A stretch of 64,000 bases of DNA from Planococcus koreensis. GTDB lineage: Bacteria > Bacillota > Bacilli > Bacillales_A > Planococcaceae. The first letter of the stretch is position 1, and the number at the start of each line of letters is the position of its first letter. Under the pieces are notes generated by a model, which saw nothing but the letters and a program-made list of their open reading frames with translations, searched no databases and was not told the origin of the DNA. Both the position numbers and the translations under genes were made by a program. Where the stretch lies: positions 1 through 64,000 of the forward strand of contig NZ_RQII01000025.1 in NCBI RefSeq assembly GCF_004761975.1. Reading direction: 5' to 3'. Below, piece after piece: positions 16,856 through 25,783 of the stretch.

Positions 16856-17130
16856 GTGGGAAAAAGTTGCTTAAAACCACAGATGGATGCATTTCGCCTG
16901 GGCGAAATGCGCAAGTGCTTGAGAAGGAGCCGTTCGCCAGGGGCGAATGGCTTTTCCATTTATGTTTTTGAATTAAGATTGTGGAGAGGCGCGTTTCTGC
17001 TAGTGCGGGTTAAAGTCGGAATAGATCATGTGAACGGGAACTTTGTTCATGTTAAATCATCCGCATATCATGACAACTCGCAGCTTCGTCATGTTAAAGC
17101 CAAAATAGTGCATGTTAACGAGATAATGTG
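16856..17130 (+). repeat. H2-21 element, copy E
   Basis: Tandem partner of copy D, arrays 264 bp apart. Hairpin 2 (16889-16910), hairpin 1 (16929-16951), leader ending TAGTGCGGGTTAAA, and six sites at 17009, 17030, 17051, 17072, 17093 and 17114. Confidence 0.85.
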
Positions 17131-17199
17131 GTAAACAGGCACAATAAAAAAGCTTTTTTCCAATCTGGTTAATTTCCATAAGTTTTACAGCTGGCTCCG

Positions 17200-17208
17200 T
17201 GATATAAT
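17200..17208 (+). promoter_or_regulatory. Extended -10 promoter giving a probable leaderless vanZ mRNA
   Basis: TG-A-TATAAT at 17200-17208 ends six bases before the vanZ ATG at 17215, so transcription should begin at about the start codon. No good -35 box is seen at 16-18 bp, as often with extended -10 promoters. Confidence 0.55.
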
Positions 17209-17214
17209 CTTTTT

Positions 17215-17697
17215 ATGAAAAAATTACTGATATTCCTTATATTATTTGCCATACTCTTTATTTCGTCAGGCCAGACCTATGAACAGCAGACGCTTATCCC
17301 GGCGCTGCAGCGATATTTGCCATCTGAGCCATTCAAGGGCTTTCTGAGCCTCTTCCAAATTCCTTATTGGGGAACGATGGTTTCTGTTGAAGAAAGAGGC
17401 TATTACGCATTTATCGAATTCATGATCCGAAAAGCGTCCCATGTGCTTATCTTTGGGCTCATCGCGCTGGCGGTGCTGAATATGCTACCAAAACCGAAAG
17501 TGTGGATCGCTTTTGCCGTCGCTTCCGCCATCGCTTTTGTCGATGAATACCATCAATCGCTGACGGGTGGCCGGACGCCGACTGTCCACGATGTTCTCTT
17601 GGATATGTTTGGGGCAGCATTGTTTTTAGGAATCTGGCTGCTTTGGAAAAACAAAAGATGCAAAACTGCTGAAAGGCTCAATCCTGAAATGGATTGA
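17215..17697 (+). CDS. VanZ family membrane protein
   Basis: A 160-residue membrane protein of the VanZ-like family with about four spans (residues 3-20, 62-85, 92-112 and 122-145). The motifs ASHVLIFGLIALAV, the conserved acidic DEYHQSL and GGRTPTVHDVLLDMFGA are those of VanZ proteins. VanZ gives low-level teicoplanin resistance in enterococci, but most homologues have no defined role. No ribosome site precedes the ATG, and the TATAAT box is so close that the mRNA is probably leaderless. The stop codon lies inside the terminator stem. It stands alone between the H2-21 pair D/E and the surface-enzyme block. Confidence 0.82.
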   Translation: MKKLLIFLILFAILFISSGQTYEQQTLIPALQRYLPSEPFKGFLSLFQIPYWGTMVSVEERGYYAFIEFMIRKASHVLIFGLIALAVLNMLPKPKVWIAFAVASAIAFVDEYHQSLTGGRTPTVHDVLLDMFGAALFLGIWLLWKNKRCKTAERLNPEMD

Positions 17698-17706
17698 GCC
17701 TTTTTT
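17674..17706 (+). terminator. Terminator overlapping the vanZ stop
   Basis: AGGCTCAATCC / GGATTGAGCCT stem (17674-17684 and 17691-17701) and six T residues. The TGA stop is part of the right arm. Confidence 0.88.
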
Positions 17707-17843
17707 CTGTTTATAAAAAAACAATAATTGGAAGAAATAATTCTGTAATATTTAAAGGTTTTATTTTCCAGTAAAAAGCATAAAAACCCTTTAATACCCT
17801 TACCTCCTAAAGATAAACATATAATAGAGCTAAAATGTGCATT

Positions 17844-17860
17844 TGTAATATAAATGTAAC
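17844..17860 (+). promoter_or_regulatory. WalR-type box before the NlpC/P60-SLH gene
   Basis: TGTAAT-N5-TGTAAC is a perfect match to the WalR (YycF) direct-repeat consensus TGTWAH-N5-TGTWAH, 115 bp before the start codon. WalRK controls wall hydrolases in Bacillota, which fits the gene downstream. Confidence 0.6.
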
Positions 17861-17975
17861 GTAGTTTAGTACATTTATCTGATAAACTCAGAAGAGTAAT
17901 AAGAACTAGTGCAAAAAATAGACGATTCGGTGTTTGATCAGCATCTTGAATCCACAAACTTACAGAGGTGTCCAA

Positions 17976-19013
17976 TTGAAAAAACGTTTAATAGTTATGA
18001 TGATAGCTGTGATGGTTTTTACAGCAAGTCCGTTCATGTCAAATGAAGCCGAAGCCAGTGGAACAGTAACACCGAGTGCATTAGTCGAATATGCGTTGAA
18101 ATTTAAGGGTGTCCCATATAAGTGGGGCGGTACAACTCCATCAGGATTTGACTGCTCAGGTTATCTGCAATATGTTTTCAATAATTTCGGAATTTCCATT
18201 CCGCGCGTGTCAGCGGATCAGCAAAAAGTCGGTACGTCCATTTCCAAAAGCAATCTGAAGCCTGGCGACCTGGTATTTTTCGTCGCACAGCCAGGCAATA
18301 CGAGAATCTCCCACTCAGGAATTTACGTGGGCAACGGTAACTTCGTCTCTGCAACATCAAGCAAAGGGATTGCAGTTGAAAGCTTGAACACAAACCCTTA
18401 CTGGGCACCGCGTTATGTAGCAGCAAAGCGCTACAGCAGCGTGAGGGAAACGACGACTACACCAGTAGCGGCACCAAAACCGGCATTGCCAGTTGGGCAG
18501 TACTACGATGTTTCAACAGGCCATTGGGCTGTCAATGAAATCAAAAGCTTAAGCTCGAAAGGCATCATCAACGGATACGACGTCAGCATTTTCAAACCGG
18601 AAAATCCGGTGAACCGCGCGGAAGCGGCAACAATGATCGCTAAAGCGCTTGGCCTTAAACCGGTCAACGGCACTTCGTTCAAAGATGTCTCTTCTGCATA
18701 TTGGGCAAACGGCTATATCAATGTAGCTAAAAATGCTGGAATCATCGACGGGCGCGGAAACGGCTATTTCGAGCCGACTGCACTAGTCACCCGTGCTGAA
18801 ATCAGCGCAATGCTGACGCGCGCATTTGCGATGAAAGCGACAAATACTACTGTTAAATTCAATGACATCAGCGGCCATTGGGCTGAATCATCCGTCATCA
18901 AAGTCGCTTCAAGCAATCTTGCGACAGGCTACGACGACGGCAGCTTCAAGCCGGATGCAAGCGCGAAACGCGCTGAACTTGCAGCATTCATTTATCGCGC
19001 CATCGGCAACTAA
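17976..19013 (+). CDS. SLH-anchored NlpC/P60 endopeptidase
   Basis: Secreted peptidoglycan hydrolase of 345 residues. A signal peptide (about 1-27, ending NEAEA) leads to an NlpC/P60 domain (about 31-145) with catalytic Cys60 in GFDCSG and His113 in RISHSGIYVG. The third catalytic position, often His, Asn or Gln, appears to be Ser in NFVSATSS; this variant may occur elsewhere in the family. Three SLH repeats (about 170-345) have GIINGYD, GIIDGRGNG and ATGYDDGSF cores and should bind pyruvylated wall polysaccharide. Start is TTG at 17976 with GAGGTG 5 bases upstream; the ATG at 17934 has no ribosome site. A perfect WalR-type box lies upstream. Confidence 0.9.
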   Translation: MKKRLIVMMIAVMVFTASPFMSNEAEASGTVTPSALVEYALKFKGVPYKWGGTTPSGFDCSGYLQYVFNNFGISIPRVSADQQKVGTSISKSNLKPGDLVFFVAQPGNTRISHSGIYVGNGNFVSATSSKGIAVESLNTNPYWAPRYVAAKRYSSVRETTTTPVAAPKPALPVGQYYDVSTGHWAVNEIKSLSSKGIINGYDVSIFKPENPVNRAEAATMIAKALGLKPVNGTSFKDVSSAYWANGYINVAKNAGIIDGRGNGYFEPTALVTRAEISAMLTRAFAMKATNTTVKFNDISGHWAESSVIKVASSNLATGYDDGSFKPDASAKRAELAAFIYRAIGN

Positions 19014-19047
19014 AGAGAAGTCGTACAACTCGGCTGAAATAGAAAAG

Positions 19048-19078
19048 AGATACGGTGCGCATGCGCCGTATCTTTTTT
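19048..19078 (+). terminator. Terminator of the NlpC/P60-SLH gene
   Basis: AGATACGG / CCGTATCT stem around TGCGCATGCG, then T residues. Confidence 0.85.
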
Positions 19079-19176
19079 CTATGGGTTAGAAATGATGCAC
19101 AGGTGCATTTTGCAAATGGGAAAATGCGCCTTTTCACATTGAGTTATTGAAATTGAAATAAAGCGAGCCGATTTTG

Positions 19177-19276
19177 GCTAGTGCCGGTCAAAATCCGGAC
19201 AAGTCATGTTAACGGTCCATCAATGCATGTTGATTGTCAGCCAATGCCTGTTAAGTCTGAAATAACTCCTGTTAAA
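19177..19276 (+). repeat. H2-21 element, copy F (no hairpins)
   Basis: GCTAGTGCCGGTCAAA followed by sites at 19187, 19208, 19229, 19250 and 19271, exactly 21 bp apart though the cores have diverged (GTTGAT, GTTAAG). The paired hairpins are missing, so this is an old or truncated copy. Confidence 0.7.
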
Positions 19277-19342
19277 TTCGATTTGACCCTTTTATGGAGC
19301 GGCAGGGGTCTTTCTCGAACGAAATTCAAGGTTTCCGAATAG

Positions 19343-19377
19343 AAAAAGATGCGGCGCAATTTCGCGCCGCATCTTTT
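19343..19377. terminator. Bidirectional terminator before the subtilase-SLH stop
   Basis: GATGCGGCGC / GCGCCGCATC stem (19348-19357 and 19364-19373) with A residues on the left and T residues on the right. It serves the leftward gene ending at 19396. Confidence 0.8.
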
Positions 19378-19395
19378 ATGCATTATATAGAAGGT

Positions 19396-21054
19396 TTATT
19401 TTAATACAGCATCCAGCAATTTTGAACTTTCCGCACGTGTAATCGGGTTTTCTGGACGGATCGTATCGTCATCATAACCAGTCAGCAAGCCATTATCGTA
19501 AGCAGCTTCGATGGCCTTGAAGTAATAAGCCTCAGGTGCTACGTCTTCAAAAGTGTGGCTTTGGCTGCTTTGGAAAGCGTAGATGCGCTGAAGAATTAGC
19601 ACAAGGTCAGCGCGCTTGATCGGCGCATCCGGGCTGAATTTGGTGTCGGATGTGCCTTTGATGTAGCCGAGGTCGTAGGCTTTATTGATATAGCCGGCAG
19701 AGTAAAGCGACTTCGGCACGTCGGTAAAGCGCTGGACTGTGGTATCAGGCGTCCAGTTTGATGCACGTCCGATTATGGTGGCGGCTTCGGCGCGTGTGAT
19801 CGAGCTCCCGGGGCGGAAAGTGCCATCCGGGAAGCCATTGATGATGCCGCGGTCAAAAACAGACTGGATAGGGGCTGTATACCATTGGTCGCGCTTCATA
19901 TCCGGGAAAAGCGCAGCGGCCGTCGCAAGCGAACGGACCATGCCGTGGCCGTAGCGGATATCTTTTCCGGCTGTCCCGAGGTCCAGTGCAGCGCGTGCGA
20001 CTGTTGCGCGCAATTGGACGTTGCTCAGATGTGGATAAGCTTCCATATACTGGGCGAACGTGCCGGCTGCAAACGGAGTTGCGACCGACGTTCCTTCAGA
20101 GCTTGAGTAATCATCTTGTGTCGTTGTTTTCGCATTGACGAACGTGCTGACGATTCCTTCACCCGGAGCGACCAGTTCCTGGGCAGGGCCAGAATGGGAA
20201 AAATAGGACAGCCTATTCTGCTGGGAAATGGAACCGACGGCGATGACAGAAGAATAGCGCGCCGGGAACAAAACATTGGAAGGAGTCTTTTGGAGCTCAG
20301 GGTTATAATTTCCGGAAGCGGCAACGATGATGATGCCCTTGTCATATGCTTTATTCAGTACATCCTTCAGCGCTTCACTGTCACCTGCAGTAGTTAAGCT
20401 CATATTGATAATATCCACTTTTTGATCGATCGCCCATTGTACGCCGGCAATGACGTCATCGAGGTCACCGACGCCGATATCATTCAAGACTTTCACCGAA
20501 TAAATGAGTGAATCCGGTGCGATTCCGATGGTCCCGATGTCGTTGTTCTGTGCGCCGATGATGCCTGCGACATGTGTGCCATGTCCTTTTATATCCGAAT
20601 AAGCGGAGCGATCAGGAACTTTTGAAATGCCGCCGGCGATTTTCAGGTCCGGGTGCTTAATATTGATGCCGGAATCGATGATGGCGATTTTCACGCCTTT
20701 GCCGGTATAGCCGAGGCTAGTTGCTTTATTAGCCCGGATCAACGAGTAGCCCCAGCTCGCTTTTTGTGCAGCAGCTTTTACGGTTTGGTTTTCTTCAATA
20801 TATTCTATAGAAGAATGTGCGTCTGCAGCCGTAGCGGGAAGGCCGTCCGGGAATGTGGCCGACACCGCAGAAATCGAATCGAATTCTTCGTGCACCTCGG
20901 CTCCAGCTTCTTCCAGGAATTCATAATCGATTTCGCCATTGAAAGATATGATCACTTTTTCAGATTCAGTTTTGGAATCGGAGGCTTCTGCCGGGGCATA
21001 ATCCATCACGCTTACGGCCAACAATGCAGCGGAAAACATCAATAATTTTTTCAA
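19396..21054 (-). CDS. SLH-anchored subtilisin-like serine protease
   Basis: Exported subtilase (family S8) of 552 residues. A signal peptide (about 1-24) and a propeptide (about 30-95) precede the catalytic domain (about 100-365), whose triad is Asp in IAIIDSGI, His in GHGTHVAGI and Ser in GTSVATPFAAG, with the oxyanion asparagine in AASGNY. Three SLH repeats (about 375-552) anchor it to the wall. Start is TTG at 21054 with GGAGGG about 6 bases upstream. It lies in tandem with the amidase gene on the same strand but a strong hairpin separates them. Roles could be surface protein maturation or peptide scavenging; the sequence does not decide. Confidence 0.92.
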   Translation of the reverse strand: MKKLLMFSAALLAVSVMDYAPAEASDSKTESEKVIISFNGEIDYEFLEEAGAEVHEEFDSISAVSATFPDGLPATAADAHSSIEYIEENQTVKAAAQKASWGYSLIRANKATSLGYTGKGVKIAIIDSGINIKHPDLKIAGGISKVPDRSAYSDIKGHGTHVAGIIGAQNNDIGTIGIAPDSLIYSVKVLNDIGVGDLDDVIAGVQWAIDQKVDIINMSLTTAGDSEALKDVLNKAYDKGIIIVAASGNYNPELQKTPSNVLFPARYSSVIAVGSISQQNRLSYFSHSGPAQELVAPGEGIVSTFVNAKTTTQDDYSSSEGTSVATPFAAGTFAQYMEAYPHLSNVQLRATVARAALDLGTAGKDIRYGHGMVRSLATAAALFPDMKRDQWYTAPIQSVFDRGIINGFPDGTFRPGSSITRAEAATIIGRASNWTPDTTVQRFTDVPKSLYSAGYINKAYDLGYIKGTSDTKFSPDAPIKRADLVLILQRIYAFQSSQSHTFEDVAPEAYYFKAIEAAYDNGLLTGYDDDTIRPENPITRAESSKLLDAVLK

Positions 21055-21103
21055 GGGGGTCCCTCCAATTGCTATAGGCTTTCTTGTAATTATAGCTTAA
21101 ATC

Positions 21104-21138
21104 AAAAAAAAAGCGGGCTTGAATGCCCGTTTTTTTTG
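21104..21138. terminator. Bidirectional terminator between amidase and subtilase genes
   Basis: CGGGC / GCCCG stem around TTGAAT, flanked by a run of A residues on the left and T residues on the right, directly after the amidase stop on the minus strand. Confidence 0.8.
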
Positions 21139-21139
21139 A

Positions 21140-22534
21140 TTAGTTATTCGCTTTCCATTTGTAGTAATCGTCGATTCCGCTTGCGATGGCGCTTGCTGCG
21201 CGGTCTTTATAATACACAGTTGATAATTTATAAGCGTCTGAGCTATTTGTCAGGAATCCGAGTTCCACTAAAGCGGCTGGCATCGGATTTGTGCGGAGTA
21301 CCAGGTAAGGTGCTTCTTTAACGCCACGGTTATTATGGGACATCGCTTTATACAATCTGTTCTGGATGAATGTTGCCAATTGCTTGCTGTGGATTGCGTT
21401 TTCGTCAAGTGCTGCTGAATAGAATGTTTCAGAACCGCTAGCTGCAGGTGTTGCTGAATTCGCATGGATGCTGACGAATGCGTTTGCGCCGCTCTTCACA
21501 GCTAATGGCACGCGTTGGTCCAAAGCGATCGTCTTGTCAGTCGAGCGTGTCATGTAAACGGAAATGCCTTTTGTCTTAAGGTAAGCTTCTACGCGTTTTG
21601 CAACATCAAGGTTGACGTCTTTTTCGCGCAAGCCGTTTGCAACTGCGCCTGGATCAGTGCCGCCGTGGCCTGCATCGATCGCGATGTATCTTTTCTCAGC
21701 AGATACAACTGCTTTTGAGAGGTAGCTTGAATGGACGTAGCCTGAAATCGTGCCGCTTGTGCCGTATGCCCAAACGCCGTTATAGCCGTAAACCGTGAAT
21801 TTAGCGCCAGTGTTCAATTTCCCTACTGCTGTATAGCCTGTGCTTGGTCCAGTGCGGACATTCAAGCTGTCGACTGTTACATATAATGTATCAATTGAAG
21901 CGTTCTGGAAAACGACCCGGTAGTTCGGGTTAAGTCCGCGTGCCAGGAATGCTGCGAACTGTCTTCTGTTCAAGTCTTCGTTCGGCGCGTAAGTGCCTGT
22001 GCCAGTTCCGTTTGAAATACCGAAAGTAGCGATTTTGTTGACAGCTGTGTAAAGGCTGGTAGAAGCTGTATCGACTTTGATGTCTGTGAAGAAGACATTT
22101 CCTGTCTTGGTCAAATTAAATGCGCGGCTTAGTAAAAATGCCATTTCGCCGCGTGTCATTGTTTGAAGCGGTTTGAATGTGCCGTCGCCGTAGCCAGTGA
22201 TGATGCCTCTATTAACGGCCTCTTGGATATAGCCGGAACTGTAAGAAGATGATTTCACATCGGTAAACGAAGTTTTTCTTGGAGTGCTGTTAAAATTGAA
22301 TGCGCGGCCGATCATCACCGCTGCCTGTTCGCGCGTCACCGAGGCGTCAGGGCTGAAAGTAGTAGCGGAGGTTCCTTTGATCATGCCTCTGTCGTACAAG
22401 TAGATGATTTCCTTGTCAGTGGACAGGATATCTTTAAATGGAACTGCAGCAGATGTGGGGCTTAAGCCGATGGAAGAGATCACTAAGACGATTGCGACGA
22501 GAAATAAACTAACCTTCATGAACAAGTTTTTCAT
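21140..22534 (-). CDS. SLH-anchored N-acetylmuramoyl-L-alanine amidase with SH3 domain
   Basis: Exported zinc amidase (Amidase_3) of 464 residues that cuts the MurNAc-L-Ala bond. A signal peptide (about 1-29) is followed by three SLH repeats (about 30-195) with GMIKGTSATTFSPD, GIITGYGDGTFKP and GISNGTGTGTYAP cores, an SH3b domain (about 208-270, LNVRTGPSTGYTAVGKL) and the catalytic domain (about 282-462). Zinc ligands are in DAGHGG, GLREKDV and SIHANS, and the catalytic glutamate in ALVELGFLTN. The SLH-first order is opposite to that in the neighbouring protease. AGGGGG precedes the ATG by about 13 bases; an internal ATG six codons on is an alternative start. Confidence 0.92.
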   Translation of the reverse strand: MKNLFMKVSLFLVAIVLVISSIGLSPTSAAVPFKDILSTDKEIIYLYDRGMIKGTSATTFSPDASVTREQAAVMIGRAFNFNSTPRKTSFTDVKSSSYSSGYIQEAVNRGIITGYGDGTFKPLQTMTRGEMAFLLSRAFNLTKTGNVFFTDIKVDTASTSLYTAVNKIATFGISNGTGTGTYAPNEDLNRRQFAAFLARGLNPNYRVVFQNASIDTLYVTVDSLNVRTGPSTGYTAVGKLNTGAKFTVYGYNGVWAYGTSGTISGYVHSSYLSKAVVSAEKRYIAIDAGHGGTDPGAVANGLREKDVNLDVAKRVEAYLKTKGISVYMTRSTDKTIALDQRVPLAVKSGANAFVSIHANSATPAASGSETFYSAALDENAIHSKQLATFIQNRLYKAMSHNNRGVKEAPYLVLRTNPMPAALVELGFLTNSSDAYKLSTVYYKDRAASAIASGIDDYYKWKANN

Positions 22535-22956
22535 AAGATTGTAATGTTCCCCCTGTATTTTTATTAATTTCTTTAGTCATATTAGCAGACTTTTGTTCAA
22601 AAATATGTATATTTTTTAGAAACAGACAAAAAGTAATGTTTAAAAATTTGCTAATAGGGTAATATTCGTTTTCTTAGTTAATATTACCTGCAAAAATGAA
22701 AATAAAGTTTATTTTTATAATGATATTTTATCAACTGGAAATATAATGAATAAATGCAGTCCTTTTTATTATTGAATTAATGCTATACTTGAACTATATA
22801 CATATACAATAAATGTTAAAAATAAGGTGAATTAGATAAAAAGAAGTATAGTTTATATGTGATAAATGATATAAGGTTAGAAATACCGGAAAGTGATTAC
22901 TAGATAATAACTTTTCGTTGTCAAATAACTAGTTTAAGAGGGGGAGCATTCAAAAA
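22535..22956. other. AT-rich divergent promoter region
   Basis: About 420 bp of very AT-rich DNA between the amidase and glucosaminidase genes. No gene, hairpin or convincing -35/-10 pair is clear to me; it presumably holds promoters for both. Confidence 0.5.
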
Positions 22957-24930
22957 ATGAGGAAATTAATGCTGCTATTAATTATGGCGACGATGGTCAT
23001 ATCGATTGCCGCTCCATTACATACGAAAGCGGCCGACGACCTGACAGGGCATCCATATGAAAAAGAGATGAGAGAATTGATGGAGCTCGGGATCATTACG
23101 GGTTACGATGACGGCTCAATCCGGCCGGAGCGTGAAGTGACGCGCGCAGAATTTGCGAAGATGGTGATTCTGTCTTTTGAATTGGGAACGGACGCTGCAA
23201 GCGCCGAATTCAAAAGTGCTGCTGTAGCTTCCAACACCACTGGCCTTACCGCCAGCTTCAAAGATGTACCAATGGACAAATGGTTTTATAATCCGATCAT
23301 GCAAGCGGCGGAAGCCGGCATCGTAACAGGATACCCGGACAATACCTTCGGCCCGAACGACCCGATTACACGCGAACAAATGGCAACAATGGTGTCGCGC
23401 GCATTGACTGCGAAAGGCTACACGCTAACTGAAGGAGAAGCTGCGCCTTTGGACTTTAAAGATCTGTCGACTATATTGAAAGTCCATGTCGGGGATGTTC
23501 AGATCTTGACGCATCTTGGCATTGTGAAAGGCAACGACGACGGCACGTTCAAACCGAAAGACAGTTCGAAACGATGGATGGTGGCGCTTGTTATGTTAAG
23601 AGGAAGAGAACTTGTATTCCCGCCAACACCATTGGAGTTTCAGGCATCAGCGGTTTCAGCAGAAAAAACAACCGTATTAAAGCATTTTGAAACATTTGAA
23701 GAAGCGAAGTCATACGTCAAAACAAATTCCGCGGCAACAGCCGTGGAACGCTCCAACCAAATTGTCTGGATGGAAAAAGGGATTGCTGTGACGAACAAGT
23801 TCACAGAAATATATCCGACAACCGATTTGAAAGTGATGGCTTCACAATTCCGCCCGTATGTACCGGCGCAGACAGAAATGAAATACCTGGATGCAACGGC
23901 TGGTACGGTTAAAGTGGAATTGGCAGGGAAGGTCGGCTACGTCAGCCAAGACTCGATCAACCAGATTCCTGAAGTGATGAAAAAAGGGCAATCGTATTAC
24001 GAGGTATCACAATACGGCAGCTTGATCCATTACTTGTACAACCATTCGACAGGCAAGACTGTCTCGATGGGCGTCATCGGCAAAGCGCCGGCGCAAATGG
24101 CTGTCGGAAAAAAATATTACAGCTGGGACGGCGCGAATTTCACTGACGAAACCGGCAACAAGGTGACGGAAGCGCATCAGTATTTCAACAAACTTCCGCT
24201 TTATACACCGTCGAATTATTCCGCCCAAGAGCTTGATAAATTCCTGGTGGATTTATTCCCTTATTACAATAAACTTCAAGCAGGCAAGACGTGGACGACT
24301 AGCCCGCTTGCTGGAACAGGGAAATTCTTTAAAGAGATGGAAAGTACGTATAAAGTGAATGCGCTGTACTTGATGGCGCATGCCATCCACGAAAGCGGAT
24401 GGGGCACGAGCAAAATCGCTCAGGATAAATTCAATCTTTATGGCTACGGCGCGGTAGATGCCGATCCGTATAACGGGGCTTATTCTTATGCGACGTTCAG
24501 AGAGTCGATCGAATATGCGGCTCAAAAAATCAACGCCAATTACCACACAGTGACTGCGAGCTACTACAATGGTTCGGTATTGGGCCATAAAGGCGTGGGC
24601 ATGAACGTGCGCTACGCGTCGGATCCGTTCTGGGGAGAGAAAATCGCCGGGCATATGTACCGAGCGGATATCAACTTGGGCGGCAAAGACATCAACAAAA
24701 TGGCGCTTGGCGAAACGACAACAAGCGGTTTGAATTTCCGCAAAGACGCTTCGACATTGTATGCTCCGCTTTACAAGCTGGAGATGGCCGGCATTCCTGC
24801 CGTCATCAAAGGCACGGTCCAAGCAGCATCAAATGGAGCGACTTGGTATAACGTCCAGTCGGAAAACAAGCTCTATAATGACGCTTTCGTTCATGGTGCA
24901 TATTTACGTGAATTACCGACAGCGAAATAA
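22957..24930 (+). CDS. SLH-anchored endo-beta-N-acetylglucosaminidase
   Basis: Exported wall hydrolase of 657 residues. Signal peptide (about 1-26, ending HTKAAD), three SLH repeats (about 28-75, 95-150 and 165-222; GIITGYDDGSIRP, GIVTGYPDNTFGP and GIVKGNDDGTFKP), a middle region with SH3-like strands (about 290-400) and a glucosaminidase domain (about 430-590). The catalytic glutamate is in HAIHESGWGTSKIA; NLYGYGAVD and YATFRESIEYAA follow as in LytD-type enzymes. The C-terminus has another SH3-like stretch (GLNFRKDAS). GAGGGGGAG precedes the ATG. It cleaves glycan strands, complementing the amidase and the NlpC/P60 endopeptidase encoded next door. Confidence 0.92.
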   Translation: MRKLMLLLIMATMVISIAAPLHTKAADDLTGHPYEKEMRELMELGIITGYDDGSIRPEREVTRAEFAKMVILSFELGTDAASAEFKSAAVASNTTGLTASFKDVPMDKWFYNPIMQAAEAGIVTGYPDNTFGPNDPITREQMATMVSRALTAKGYTLTEGEAAPLDFKDLSTILKVHVGDVQILTHLGIVKGNDDGTFKPKDSSKRWMVALVMLRGRELVFPPTPLEFQASAVSAEKTTVLKHFETFEEAKSYVKTNSAATAVERSNQIVWMEKGIAVTNKFTEIYPTTDLKVMASQFRPYVPAQTEMKYLDATAGTVKVELAGKVGYVSQDSINQIPEVMKKGQSYYEVSQYGSLIHYLYNHSTGKTVSMGVIGKAPAQMAVGKKYYSWDGANFTDETGNKVTEAHQYFNKLPLYTPSNYSAQELDKFLVDLFPYYNKLQAGKTWTTSPLAGTGKFFKEMESTYKVNALYLMAHAIHESGWGTSKIAQDKFNLYGYGAVDADPYNGAYSYATFRESIEYAAQKINANYHTVTASYYNGSVLGHKGVGMNVRYASDPFWGEKIAGHMYRADINLGGKDINKMALGETTTSGLNFRKDASTLYAPLYKLEMAGIPAVIKGTVQAASNGATWYNVQSENKLYNDAFVHGAYLRELPTAK

Positions 24931-24953
24931 AATCTTAACAATTTTTACAAAAG

Positions 24954-24996
24954 AATCCCGTGTTCTGGCGCTTTTCGCCGGAGCCGGGATTTTTTG
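24954..24996 (+). terminator. Terminator of the glucosaminidase gene
   Basis: AATCCCG / CGGGATT outer stem with an inner GGCG / CGCC pair, then six T residues. Confidence 0.85.
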
Positions 24997-25000
24997 TTTA

Positions 25001-25009
25001 TGTTATACT
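25001..25009 (+). promoter_or_regulatory. Extended -10 promoter of the wall-polysaccharide operon
   Basis: TG-T-TATACT just after the preceding terminator and 40 bp before tagA. No clear -35 box. Confidence 0.5.
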
Positions 25010-25048
25010 AGGCTAAGATATTTTGCCTTTTTGAATAGGAGATTTGTT

Positions 25049-25783
25049 ATGACATCAAAATTTGTACACATCCTCGGCGTGCCTTTTATCAAAGCTACGC
25101 GCCGCGAGTTTATAGAAAAACTGCAACAGCGCATTGCCCAAAACGACAAAACATTCGTCGTCACCGCCAATCCGGAAATCGTCATGCATTCGCTTCAGGA
25201 TCCGGCCTACAAAAAGATATTGGATAAAGCGAATTACATTACCGCTGATGGCATCGGTATTGTCAAAGCGGCCGGCTTGATCGGCGATTCATTGCCGGAG
25301 CGCGTGAGCGGCTATGATATGATGCTCGACCTACTTGTCCTGGCCAATGAAAAGCACCAGCGCATTTTCTTTTTGGGCGCAGCAGAACCTGTCCTTCAAG
25401 AAACGGTACGGCTGGTGAAAGAGCGCTACCCGAACGTTATCGTCGCCGGGCAGCAAAATGGCTTTTTTGATTGGGAAGACCCTGAACTTCCGCAGCGCAT
25501 CCGCCAATCACAGGCGGATCTTGTGTTTGTGGCGCTCGGTTTCCCGCGCCAGGAGCTATGGATCGGCGGAAACATCGATAAATTCGATAAAGGCGTCTTC
25601 ATCGGCATCGGCGGCAGTTTCGACGTATTCAGCGGAAACGTCAAACGGGCGCCGGAAATGTGGCAGAAGATGAACCTTGAATGGTTCTACCGGCTAGTGA
25701 AACAGCCTTCCCGCTGGAGAAGAATGCTTGTCTTGCCGAAATTCGCTTTGGTGGTACTGCAGCGGAAAGCCAGCAGCAAATGA
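25049..25783 (+). CDS. tagA: WecG/TagA/CpsF family ManNAc transferase
   Basis: Membrane-associated glycosyltransferase of 244 residues that by homology adds N-acetylmannosamine to GlcNAc-diphospho-undecaprenol, the second step in teichoic acid or secondary wall polysaccharide linkage synthesis. Motifs are VVTANPEIVM (about 44-53), YITADGIGIVKAAGLIG (about 68-84) with the proposed catalytic Asp, ERVSGYDMM and FVALGFPRQELWI. The ATG at 25049 has AGGAGA upstream; the longer reading starts within the previous gene. Its stop overlaps the flippase start (ATGA). With csaB in the same operon, a role in the SLH-binding polysaccharide is more likely than in classical wall teichoic acid. Confidence 0.88.
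   Translation: MTSKFVHILGVPFIKATRREFIEKLQQRIAQNDKTFVVTANPEIVMHSLQDPAYKKILDKANYITADGIGIVKAAGLIGDSLPERVSGYDMMLDLLVLANEKHQRIFFLGAAEPVLQETVRLVKERYPNVIVAGQQNGFFDWEDPELPQRIRQSQADLVFVALGFPRQELWIGGNIDKFDKGVFIGIGGSFDVFSGNVKRAPEMWQKMNLEWFYRLVKQPSRWRRMLVLPKFALVVLQRKASSK

Noticed and set aside
16724-17134. 136-codon ORF over two H2-21 elements
   Set aside because: Arises because 21 bp is seven codons; runs through hairpins, and equivalent ORFs elsewhere have stops or different frames. Kept as a test in findings, not as a gene.
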